From positions 62,001-126,000 of the forward strand of contig CAJTUB010000001.1 of assembly GCA_910579465.1 (NCBI GenBank): 64,000 nt of DNA, written 5' to 3'. Under the pieces are notes generated by a model. That model was not told where the DNA came from. It ran no database searches and saw nothing but the letters and a program-made list of their open reading frames with translations. The stretch comes from an uncultured Lachnospiraceae bacterium. Lineage in GTDB: Bacteria > Bacillota > Clostridia > Lachnospirales > Lachnospiraceae. A program made the translations under genes and the position numbers. Shown one piece after another: positions 7,494 to 14,480 of the stretch. Position 1 is the stretch's first letter. Every line of letters begins with the position of its first letter.

Positions 7494-8897
7494 TCAGCTC
7501 CTTTCTGTCAAAATTTTCATTGGCTCATATCGTGTAATGCAGAGGATTCCTGCAATATTGGAAAGCAGTCCGAGCGCCAGGGAGGTAACAATGAGAAAGG
7601 CAACCGCCTCCGGCGTAAAGGTGACACGGATATGCTGTAATGCAGAGTAATCGGGGCGTTCACTGTTTTCCGTAGAGGACAGGATATCTCCGTAACTTGC
7701 TTCCGGAGATTCCCCGGCAAGCTTTGCCTGCTCCGAAAGGATTGCATTTGATACCGGCTGTGCCAGGGCAGTTCCGGAGCCAAGCCCGAGTCCGAGGCAG
7801 AGCAGAAGCACACAGGCAGATTCGAAAAGCAGGCCAAGCGCTACCTTTCCCTTTGACATTCCCATTGCCCTGAGAACGCCGATTTCGTATTTCCGTTCCC
7901 GGACGCCCAGCATGGACAGCAGGACCAGTACCAGGGAGCCGAAGCAGAAAATGATAATCAGGAAGGTCAGGGAAATCCTCTTCAGTCCTTTGACCGGTTT
8001 TACAATCTGGTCGTAGGCAGCCGAGTCCGTGTTTACGTTATAGATGTCATGCAGACCGTGCTCCCGGACATAGGCTTCGAACCCAGAGGCAAGCTCCGGG
8101 CTTTTCAGATAGTAAACAGCGGTGACGTATACTCCCGTCATGCCGGTTTGTTCAAACGTGGCGAAGCTGGTCAGGATCTCGTTTCGCCGGTGGTTAACTG
8201 CCCAGTTTGAGCCGTCAGGCTGCGGCGTGGTAATGTCGTTATAGATTCCGCATACCGTCAGGACCAGCGGGTCGGTCTCCGTGTTTACGTCCTCTAAGGT
8301 CATGGTATCGCCGATTGTCAGACCGTTGAGGTCTGCAAAGTCGCGACTGATGATACATTCGCCGGGAAGGTCAAAGAGACTGCCCTCTGCCAGCTCCCGG
8401 AGACCGAGGGAAAATTCCTCTATCATGGAGAACGCGGAATAGCCGATAACGACGGTATTCGGAGCCTGACGGCGCCGGGTTTGGTGCGGGGTATCGCCCT
8501 CCTTCGGGGTAAAGCCCGGGATTTCCGGGGAACTTTCCTCCCCTCCCTGGTCAAATCCCTGCAGCTGTGCTCCATATGTTTGTCTGGAGCCCTGAAATAA
8601 GGTATTTTTCAGGGCATCCGATTTCGAAAAGACAATGAGCTGCTCCGAAGAGATGGCAGGAGCCGAATAGATTCCGTTTTCGTCCGGTCCGAGTTGTAAA
8701 AGCTTTTTCAGGTCGGGCGTGAAGTATACGCTTGCGCAAAACCGGTCTGCATAGTCTTCAATCACGGCAGTAGTGGTAAAATGAATTATAGCTGCCATTG
8801 TAATCGAAGCCAGCATCACGGTTAATACGGCTCCGATGAACAGGTAGCGGCCTTTGTTGCGTACAATATTTTTCAGTGCGTGAACTGCCAGGTACAT
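7494..8897 (-). CDS. ABC transporter permease, FtsX/MacB family
   Basis: A 467-residue permease with one N-terminal membrane helix (around YLFIGAVLTVMLASITMAAII), a large extracytoplasmic domain of about 260 residues, and three C-terminal helices. These include the FtsX-type LLSMLGVRERKYEIGVLRAMGMSKGKV junction, which is diagnostic for the family. The ATG at 8897 is preferred over 8906 because AAGGAGG directly touches the latter. It works with the ATPase encoded 5 bases downstream, and two copies probably assemble. The extracytoplasmic domain lacks an obvious enzymatic motif. Confidence 0.9.
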   Translation of the reverse strand: MYLAVHALKNIVRNKGRYLFIGAVLTVMLASITMAAIIHFTTTAVIEDYADRFCASVYFTPDLKKLLQLGPDENGIYSAPAISSEQLIVFSKSDALKNTLFQGSRQTYGAQLQGFDQGGEESSPEIPGFTPKEGDTPHQTRRRQAPNTVVIGYSAFSMIEEFSLGLRELAEGSLFDLPGECIISRDFADLNGLTIGDTMTLEDVNTETDPLVLTVCGIYNDITTPQPDGSNWAVNHRRNEILTSFATFEQTGMTGVYVTAVYYLKSPELASGFEAYVREHGLHDIYNVNTDSAAYDQIVKPVKGLKRISLTFLIIIFCFGSLVLVLLSMLGVRERKYEIGVLRAMGMSKGKVALGLLFESACVLLLCLGLGLGSGTALAQPVSNAILSEQAKLAGESPEASYGDILSSTENSERPDYSALQHIRVTFTPEAVAFLIVTSLALGLLSNIAGILCITRYEPMKILTERS

Positions 8898-8968
8898 AAA
8901 TCGCATCCTCCTTTTGGTGTTGGAAAGCTCCGCGGCTGCTTTCTGTATTTAGAATAACAGGGGGGATG

Positions 8969-10090
8969 TTAATCTGGTGTAAAGGGTGGAAATGTCATTT
9001 GGAAAACGGAGCCTTCGCCCTCCTTGCTTTCGACCCAGACAAATCCGTGGAATAAATCCGCCACATGGCGTACAAGGGTCAGGCCGATGCCGTAGCCGTC
9101 CTTTTTTCTGCTGCCGATGCGGTGACGGCTTTCAAAGATTTTTTCGAGTTGTTCTTCCGGAATACCGGTTCCGGAATCGGTCACGGAAACATAAGGGCAG
9201 TCCTTCTGGATTCCGACATAGACGGAAACAGGCTTGTTTTCCCCATATTTTATGGCATTGTCTATCAGATTTGATATAGCGCGGCAGAGCAGCAGTTCAT
9301 CCCCGGCGATAAAAAGTACGGCATCCTCGTCAAAATCGAAGGAGATGTCCCGGAACAGCTTACGGTATTCGTCCGTGACCATACCGCACACAAGACTTAA
9401 ATCCACCTTCTGGAGCTCTGTGACATTCATGGAAAGCGTCAGGATGTCATCCAGGTTTCTGACCATGCTGTCAATCTGTGCCAGCGCCTTAACGCCAGCG
9501 GCAGCATATTCGTTCTGCAGCGTAGCCCGGAGCAGGGCAAGGGCATTTTTCTGTTCATGGGAAATATAGGCACTCATGTGTTCGAAATCGGAAGATAGAC
9601 GGGAAATTTCATTTTCCGCGTTCCGGAATGCGGTCTCTATCCCGGAGAATTCTGTCGGAAGTGCAGCTCCGGCGGTGCCTGTGGCTTTCCCAAAACGGCT
9701 CATACTGTCCGCGGTTTCCTTTATCGGACGGACAATGCGGCGGTTGAGAAGACAGGAAACCAAAAAGGACAGCAGCAGGGACAAGACAAATGCAATGAGA
9801 ATAGAGAAGAACAGGATACGGGTGTACCAGGCGGAAAAAAGCGAATGAAGACTCTCCGCTGTTATCAGGCAGTTGTCCGGTTCATTGTTCAGTTCAGAAA
9901 GAGGGATGCTTAAGGCTTCCTCCGTAAGCTTCATATGTTCCATGGAAATATAATAGCCTTGCAGTTGCTCCGGGACGTTTGGTTTTATCGCCAGAAGAAG
10001 GAAAAGCAGGATAATAAAAAACAAACTTATCAGGAAAACGAAGTAAAATACGATGGTGTTCTGCAATTTTATTTTTCGGATTCCTGCCAT
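8969..10090 (-). CDS. Sensor histidine kinase
   Basis: A 373-residue membrane kinase: helices near residues 14-35 and 93-115 flank a short extracellular loop of about 55 residues, followed by a HAMP-like segment, a HisKA domain with YISHEQKN (histidine 178) and a HATPase domain with the N box SNLIDNAIKYGEN and G boxes DSGTGIP and GYGIGLTLV. The H-box has glutamine after glutamate (HEQKN), a variant seen in some Firmicute kinases. It overlaps the response regulator gene by 22 bases, showing tight coupling. It likely senses envelope or ABC-related stress. Confidence 0.92.
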   Translation of the reverse strand: MAGIRKIKLQNTIVFYFVFLISLFFIILLFLLLAIKPNVPEQLQGYYISMEHMKLTEEALSIPLSELNNEPDNCLITAESLHSLFSAWYTRILFFSILIAFVLSLLLSFLVSCLLNRRIVRPIKETADSMSRFGKATGTAGAALPTEFSGIETAFRNAENEISRLSSDFEHMSAYISHEQKNALALLRATLQNEYAAAGVKALAQIDSMVRNLDDILTLSMNVTELQKVDLSLVCGMVTDEYRKLFRDISFDFDEDAVLFIAGDELLLCRAISNLIDNAIKYGENKPVSVYVGIQKDCPYVSVTDSGTGIPEEQLEKIFESRHRIGSRKKDGYGIGLTLVRHVADLFHGFVWVESKEGEGSVFQMTFPPFTPD

Positions 10091-10749
10091 AGCCGGTACC
10101 CCTTTCCTTTTACAGTAATTAACAGGTCCTGTCCGCTGGCGGCGTGCAGCTTTTTCCGGAGATTGGAAAGATGGACGCGCAGGACGGAGGAGAACAGGTC
10201 AAAGTCTTCGTTGTAAACATGCTCGATGATTTTTTCCCCGGATACGACCTCCGGATGGCTTTCTGCAATAAATTGGAGGATATCAAACTCCTTTGCGGAA
10301 AGCATAACCGGCTGTTTCTTCCATGCGGCAACCCTTGCGGAAGGGCAGAGGGAAAGCGGACCAATGTTGATTTCCGGGTTTGTCCGTCCGTAAAACCGCC
10401 GGATGACTGCATGGATGCGCGAGGTCAGCTCTACAAAGTCAAAGGGCTTGCTGATATAATCGTCCGCACCGGAATCAAGTCCGGAGGCTTTCTGGGCGGC
10501 ACTGTCCCTTGCGGAAACAATAAGAACCGGAAGATTCCGTCCGCTGCTCCGCAGGAAGGAGAGGACTTCAAGCCCGTCCTTGTCCGGCAGGTTCAAATCA
10601 AGAAGAACGGCATCATAATCTGTCACATATGCCTTTTCTTCCCCGTCGGCGCCGGTGTTGGAGACGTCTACCGCAAAGCCCTGCCGTTCCAGCCCGGTTT
10701 TCATTTCATTTGCCAATCGGATATCATCTTCAATAATCAATAGACGCAT
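10069..10749 (-). CDS. OmpR/PhoB family response regulator
   Basis: A 226-residue regulator with a receiver domain (acidic pair in IIEDD, phosphoacceptor D51 in AVLLDLNLP, lysine in ISKPFD) and a C-terminal winged helix ending VKGKGYRLW. It is the first gene of the operon that continues through kinase, permease, ATPase and lipoprotein. The upstream direct repeat of TTAAC at 11-base spacing is the kind of site such regulators bind, suggesting autoregulation. The start ATG at 10749 is preceded by GGAGGTG. Confidence 0.95.
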   Translation of the reverse strand: MRLLIIEDDIRLANEMKTGLERQGFAVDVSNTGADGEEKAYVTDYDAVLLDLNLPDKDGLEVLSFLRSSGRNLPVLIVSARDSAAQKASGLDSGADDYISKPFDFVELTSRIHAVIRRFYGRTNPEINIGPLSLCPSARVAAWKKQPVMLSAKEFDILQFIAESHPEVVSGEKIIEHVYNEDFDLFSSVLRVHLSNLRKKLHAASGQDLLITVKGKGYRLWQESEK

Positions 10750-10767
10750 TTATACACCTCCGGAGTA

Positions 10768-10800
10768 ATCATAGCAGAACAAACGTTAATCCAATGTTAA
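10768..10800 (-). promoter_or_regulatory. Putative promoter and response-regulator box of the RR/HK/ABC operon
   Basis: On the reverse strand, TTAAC occurs twice with 11-base period (plus-strand GTTAA at 10785-10789 and 10796-10800), the spacing expected for an OmpR-type dimer. A TATGAT -10 candidate lies at 10768-10773 with no good -35, which fits an activated promoter. Confidence 0.5.
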
Positions 10801-10806
10801 GAAGGG

Positions 10807-10950
10807 GGGCGGACCAGAGCGAAGCGGAGACCGATGGTTGTCTTTCGCTTTTGGTGCACGAGACGGCCCACGAGGTCCGGGGGACCTCGGTTCTGGGCGG
10901 ACCGGAGCGAAGCGGAGAAGATTCGAACTCGAGCCCCGGATCGGGGCTCG
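10807..10950. repeat. Repeat-rich flank downstream of tRNA-Gly
   Basis: A 24-base sequence starting GGGCGGACC and ending GCGGAGA occurs at 10807-10830 and 10895-10918 with one mismatch, an 88-base period. Between and after the copies lie two palindromes: CGAGGTCC/GGACCTCG near 10871-10889 and CGAGCCCCG/CGGGGCTCG at 10930-10950. GCACGAGACGG at 10856-10866 repeats the last 11 bases of the tRNA acceptor end (10998-11008). No protein of natural composition is encoded here. Confidence 0.7.
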
Positions 10951-10953
10951 AAT

Positions 10954-10992
10954 AAAAAGAAAGAACGGTATAACATACCGCTCTTTCTTTTT
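10954..10992 (-). terminator. Terminator of tRNA-Gly (bidirectional-looking)
   Basis: The arms AAAAAGAAAGAACGGTAT and ATACCGCTCTTTCTTTTT pair with a single mismatch over a three-base loop, directly after the tRNA 3' end on the reverse strand and ending in a U-rich run. Confidence 0.8.
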
Positions 10993-10996
10993 ATCA

Positions 10997-11068
10997 AGCA
11001 CGAGACGGGATTCGAACCCGCGACCCTCGCCTTGGCAAGGCGATACTCCACCACTGAGCCACTCGTGC
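10997..11068 (-). tRNA. tRNA-Gly (anticodon GCC)
   Basis: A 72-base cloverleaf reads on the reverse strand: acceptor GCACGAG/CTCGTGC with discriminator T, D arm GCTC/GAGT, anticodon stem TCGCC/GGCGA with loop TTGCCAA (anticodon GCC), a GGGTC variable loop and T arm GCGGG-TTCGAAT-CCCGT. CCA is not encoded. It is preceded by a near-consensus promoter and followed by a terminator, so it is a single-gene unit. Confidence 0.97.
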
Positions 11069-11099
11069 AATGTAACTCTGCTTTCTTCAAGCAAGGAGT

Positions 11100-11128
11100 A
11101 GTATACCTTATAAAAAAGCGTTTGTCAA
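11100..11128 (-). promoter_or_regulatory. Promoter of tRNA-Gly
   Basis: Reverse-strand TTGACA (plus 11123-11128) and TATACT (plus 11100-11105) are separated by 17 bases, and the -10 lies 31 bases before the tRNA 5' end. Confidence 0.85.
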
Positions 11129-11181
11129 CCTTTTTTTGAAAAAAATCAGGGCGGATTTCCAGGACAGCCTGTTAAGTGCAG

Positions 11182-12192
11182 TCAGGCGGCATGCTTTCTG
11201 GAGGAGCGGGCAGTAACAATCCTGCCGCGCAGGGTAGACTTACCGCGTTTTTTGCGCCGGATCAGGAAAATGCGGAACCAGATGCGGATACGGCGCAGCC
11301 GTGGGCGGATATAGAGCATCAGCGCAAACAGCAGGAGAAGGCTGCCAAGGATAAAGTAACCGGCGATGTTTAACTGGGAGAGCAGTACGAACGTATTCCA
11401 CGAATCGCAGCGGAAGCTCTCCCCGGCATTCTGGATAGGAGCGGTATCCTTGCTGCTAAGAAGGTAGCTCCGGTAAATGTCATAGAAGGTACAACTGCCG
11501 TTCTGACCTTTTAAAAGCTGCTCCGAATAGTCCGAAACCGGCACGCCTGCCGCGTTTTTCGGCTGGATATCCAGAAGATGGAAGGTCTGTCCGGAAAGGT
11601 AGTGGAACATGGTGAACACGGAATTGTTTCCGATGACATAGTACAGCGTGTCATCGGACAGGGCGGAAAAGCTTCCGTCTTCGCCTAACAGTGCGATATC
11701 CGTCGCCCGGTTGTACAGGAAACGGTGCGGGTTATAGGAAAAGGAGAGCCCGCCGATGTAAGGCGTACCTGCATCGAATACGTTGGAAAGCGAAGCATAA
11801 TATTCCGGAAGGTAGGAAATCTCTTTTCCGGACAGATAGAAGCCGTAAAGGGAGGAATCAAGCAGGGAAGAAAGTGCGTCGTCCTTTTCCAAGTCCGGAA
11901 CCAGCAGCAGGGTAATGTCCGCGTTTAAGTCCGGGCGGCCTGCAGAGCGCAGGGCATGGGTGAGCTCGCTGCCGAGAACCGAGGCAGGGGTGGGAACTTC
12001 CCTGACCTCCCTGACAGGGAGGAAGCAGCCGGTCAGCAATAGCAGGCAGAACAGCGTACAGACGATGCCAAAGAGGGAAATACGGAGCTCCCCTTCGTAA
12101 ATGGCAACCAGAATACGGTAGACGAAGCGTCGGCAGCCGCGGCGCAGCCGCCGCAAGGGGTGCCTTCTTTTGTGTCTTGTTTCTTTTATCAT
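11182..12192 (-). CDS. Membrane protein with an isolated 5'-nucleotidase C-terminal-like domain
   Basis: 336 residues: a basic N-terminus, one membrane helix (SLFGIVCTLFCLLLLTGCF), an extracytoplasmic domain of about 200 residues, a second helix (GYFILGSLLLLFALMLYI) and a very basic tail. The outer domain follows the order of the 5'-nucleotidase C-terminal domain: ASVLGSELTHALRSAG, NADITLLLVPDL, LYGFYLSGKEI, GGLSFSYNPHRF and DTLYYVIGNNSVF. The metallophosphatase half that carries the metal site is absent, so catalysis alone is unlikely; binding of nucleotide or another ligand is an inference. Its ATG overlaps the LysR stop by 4 bases, so it is co-translated with that regulator. Confidence 0.65.
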   Translation of the reverse strand: MIKETRHKRRHPLRRLRRGCRRFVYRILVAIYEGELRISLFGIVCTLFCLLLLTGCFLPVREVREVPTPASVLGSELTHALRSAGRPDLNADITLLLVPDLEKDDALSSLLDSSLYGFYLSGKEISYLPEYYASLSNVFDAGTPYIGGLSFSYNPHRFLYNRATDIALLGEDGSFSALSDDTLYYVIGNNSVFTMFHYLSGQTFHLLDIQPKNAAGVPVSDYSEQLLKGQNGSCTFYDIYRSYLLSSKDTAPIQNAGESFRCDSWNTFVLLSQLNIAGYFILGSLLLLFALMLYIRPRLRRIRIWFRIFLIRRKKRGKSTLRGRIVTARSSRKHAA

Positions 12193-13106
12193 AATGGTGT
12201 CTCTCCTTTATAAAAGTCGATAAAGCGTTTTACGGAAGCGTTCTGTGCCGCGTTCTTGTTATAGGCAAAGCCTACGGTACGCCGGGCAAGGGTGTGGACG
12301 GGCGGAAGCTCCTTTAAGGTACCGTCTGCAAGCTCCTGCTCCACAAACTCGCGGATGACGCAGCCGATGCCAAGCCCGATTTTGGCAAACTCAATCAGCA
12401 AATCCATATTGCTGACCTCCAGAATCTGCCCGGTACGGATATTGTACTTTGTAAAATAGTCTTCAATATAAAGTCTTGTAATGTTCTTTGCATCTAAAAG
12501 CATCAGGTTTGCCCGCTCGAACAGCGCGCGCGGCGTATCGGAGGCGGAAGGCTCCCGTTCGCCGAGATTCTCTAAATATGCCGGGCTTGCGACAAAGGTG
12601 TCCTGAATCTTCTTCAGGGCGAAAAAGTCGATGCTCTTTGTCTGGGACGGCTTCCCGATTAACCCGATATCAAGCTTCCCTTCCTCTAGCTGTGCCAGTG
12701 TTTCGAAGGTAGAGCGGCATTCAATCGTAACTTTGATATGGGGGTAAGCATGAATGAAGCTTTGCAGATACGGAAGCAGCAGGTACTTACAAAGTGTAGT
12801 GCTTACACCGATTTTTATATGCCCGATGCCAAGTGAGTGAATCTTGCGGATGCTTTCCTCGCCCCGCCGCAGGGACTCAAAGGCAGAGCAGGTGTACTCA
12901 TAAAGCAGGGCACCCTCCTCCGTCAGTTTAACGCCCCGCGAATTGCGGATAAACAGCTTGACGGAAAGGCTCTGCTCCAGTTTGCTGACTGCTTTGCTGA
13001 TGGCGGGCTGGCTGATATACAGCTCTTTTGCCGCTTTGGAAATGTTTCCTGCTTCTGCAACTGCGTTAAAAATGCGGTAGGAGGACAAGGTGGACTCAAA
13101 TTCCAT
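12189..13106 (-). CDS. LysR family transcriptional regulator, probably of leuBCD
   Basis: A 305-residue LysR protein with the N-terminal helix-turn-helix (FNAVAEAGNISKAAKELYISQPAISKAVSKLE) and the periplasmic-binding-like effector domain. It is divergent from leuB, the standard arrangement for a LysR regulator and its target. A 15-base T-N11-A palindrome lies between them, centred near -65 of the leuB promoter. Its effector may be a branched-chain pathway intermediate such as an isopropylmalate, but this is inferred from position. It shares a 4-base overlap with the downstream membrane protein gene. Confidence 0.92.
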   Translation of the reverse strand: MEFESTLSSYRIFNAVAEAGNISKAAKELYISQPAISKAVSKLEQSLSVKLFIRNSRGVKLTEEGALLYEYTCSAFESLRRGEESIRKIHSLGIGHIKIGVSTTLCKYLLLPYLQSFIHAYPHIKVTIECRSTFETLAQLEEGKLDIGLIGKPSQTKSIDFFALKKIQDTFVASPAYLENLGEREPSASDTPRALFERANLMLLDAKNITRLYIEDYFTKYNIRTGQILEVSNMDLLIEFAKIGLGIGCVIREFVEQELADGTLKELPPVHTLARRTVGFAYNKNAAQNASVKRFIDFYKGETPL

Positions 13107-13120
13107 GATGCCTCCTTTAT

Positions 13121-13135
13121 ATAACTAAAAGTTAT
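13121..13135. promoter_or_regulatory. LysR-type operator (T-N11-A palindrome)
   Basis: ATAACTAAAAGTTAT is an inverted repeat with arms ATAACT/AGTTAT and the T-N11-A spacing of LysR recognition sites. It is centred about 65 bases before the predicted leuB transcript start and lies just upstream of the LysR gene, suiting both activation and autorepression. Confidence 0.7.
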
Positions 13136-13157
13136 AATAGATATTAACAATATGTAT

Positions 13158-13186
13158 TTTAATTATAGCAAGGACTGTGTTATAAT
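13158..13186 (+). promoter_or_regulatory. leuBCD promoter (consensus -10, weak -35)
   Basis: TATAAT at 13181-13186 is preceded at 17 bases by the poor -35 TTTAAT (13158-13163), as expected for a promoter needing a LysR activator. The predicted start is near 13193, giving a leader of about 187 bases. Confidence 0.65.
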
Positions 13187-13192
13187 ACAAGG

Positions 13193-13304
13193 GAAAAATG
13201 AAAAAAGCAGAAGATTTTTTGCTTCACGGGGAATATTTTACCGCGTCAGCGCGCGAAAGAAACTCCCCATATGAAGCAAAAGTGCCCGCGGAATGCGCTT
13301 TTTT
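13193..13304 (+). promoter_or_regulatory. Structured leader with terminator upstream of leuB (probable attenuator)
   Basis: A first hairpin pairs TTTTGCTTCA (13217-13226) with TGAAGCAAAA (13272-13281), and GGGGA (13228-13232) with TCCCC (13264-13268). A second pairs AAAAGTGC (13278-13285) with GCGCTTTT (13295-13302) and ends in six U, the form of an intrinsic terminator. The two share the AAAA at 13278-13281, so they compete. No T-box AGGGTGGNACCGCG element is present. Confidence 0.55.
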
Positions 13305-13379
13305 GCAGGCGGGTTGTTTTGCAGGAAATGAAAATGGTAATGGAGGAAAAAGTAAAAAAAGGAAAGGAGAGCTATAACT

Positions 13380-14465
13380 ATGGATTATAGGATAGCAGTC
13401 ATTCCGGGCGACGGGATCGGACCGGAAATCGTTGCAGAGGCAAGGAAGGTACTGGAGGCGGTAGGAAGGAAATACGGACACAGGTTTTCCTATACCGAGG
13501 TCCTGATGGGAGGGGCGTCGATTGATGCAACCGGGGTTCCGCTGACCGATGAGGCGTTGGAGACCTGTAAGAAGAGCGATGCGGTGCTGCTCGGCGCGGT
13601 AGGAGGGGATACGAACACCTCCCCGTGGTATAAGCTGCCGCCGAACCTCCGCCCGGAGGCAGGGCTTCTGGCAATCCGCAAGGGGCTCGGTCTGTTTGCC
13701 AATATCCGTCCGGCAGTTTTGTTCCCGCAGCTGGCGGCAGCCTGTCCGCTGCGCCCGGACATTACCGAGGGAGGGTTTGATTTTGTTGTAATGCGTGAGC
13801 TGACCGGCGGTCTGTATTTCGGCGAGCGTCATACGGAAACCGTGGACGGGGTACGCAGGGCGACCGATACGCTCGTATATGATGAGAATGAAATCCGCCG
13901 TATTGCAAAATGGGGCTTTGAAATCGCCAGAAAGCGCAATAAGAGGGTGTGCAGCGTGGATAAGGCAAATGTGCTGGATTCCTCCCGCCTGTGGCGTGCG
14001 GTGGTCAAGGAGACCGCGGCAGATTATCCGGATGTGGAGCTTTCCGATATGCTCGTAGATAACTGTGCGATGCAGCTGGTCCGTGACCCGAAGCAGTTTG
14101 ACGTAATCCTGACTGAGAATATGTTCGGTGATATTCTTTCCGATGAGGCAAGTATGGTGACCGGCTCCATCGGAATGCTGTCCTCCGCGAGCCTTGGCGA
14201 AGGGAAGCTTGGGCTTTATGAGCCGAGCCACGGCTCCGCGCCGGATATCGCGGGACAGAACAAGGCAAATCCGATTGCCACGATTCTTTCCGCGGCAATG
14301 ATGTTACGGTATTCCTTTGATTTGGATAAAGAGGCGGATGCGGTAGAAGCGGCAATCCATACCGTATTGAACGACGGATACCGTACCGGCGACATTATGT
14401 CGGAGGGCTTGAAGCTCGTCGGCACGAAGGAAATGGGCGACCTGATTGTAGAACGTCTGGCATAA
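13380..14465 (+). CDS. leuB: 3-isopropylmalate dehydrogenase
   Basis: LeuB oxidises and decarboxylates 3-isopropylmalate with NAD+ to the leucine keto precursor. The 361-residue protein begins YRIAVIPGDGIGPEIVAEA and has the substrate region MRELTGGLYFGER, the metal-binding NMFGDILSDEAS and the NAD region EPSHGSAPDIAGQNKANP. The start ATG at 13380 follows AAAGGAG. It is first in leuB-leuC-leuD with 15- and 21-base gaps; leuA is not in this window. The order leuBCD and the divergent LysR suggest local control. Confidence 0.97.
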   Translation: MDYRIAVIPGDGIGPEIVAEARKVLEAVGRKYGHRFSYTEVLMGGASIDATGVPLTDEALETCKKSDAVLLGAVGGDTNTSPWYKLPPNLRPEAGLLAIRKGLGLFANIRPAVLFPQLAAACPLRPDITEGGFDFVVMRELTGGLYFGERHTETVDGVRRATDTLVYDENEIRRIAKWGFEIARKRNKRVCSVDKANVLDSSRLWRAVVKETAADYPDVELSDMLVDNCAMQLVRDPKQFDVILTENMFGDILSDEASMVTGSIGMLSSASLGEGKLGLYEPSHGSAPDIAGQNKANPIATILSAAMMLRYSFDLDKEADAVEAAIHTVLNDGYRTGDIMSEGLKLVGTKEMGDLIVERLA

Positions 14466-14480
14466 AAGGAGGAAATTACG

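Noticed and set aside
10786..11139. Four overlapping frames through tRNA-Gly
   Set aside because: They read through a tRNA, its terminator and repeats.
13198..13377. A 59-codon frame in the leuB leader starting MKKAEDFLLHG, with two leucine codons at the first hairpin
   Set aside because: The predicted transcript would start only 5-6 bases before its ATG and no ribosome binding site can fit. Stalling at these leucine codons would also favour the terminator, opposite to leader-peptide logic. Kept only as structure.
13193..13379. T-box riboswitch for leuB
   Set aside because: The leader is too short and the AGGGTGGNACCGCG element and a stem I with specifier loop are absent.
13224..14231. Long reverse-strand open frame (335 residues) opposite leuB
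   Set aside because: It is an antisense shadow of a confidently identified enzyme with odd composition and no ribosome binding site.
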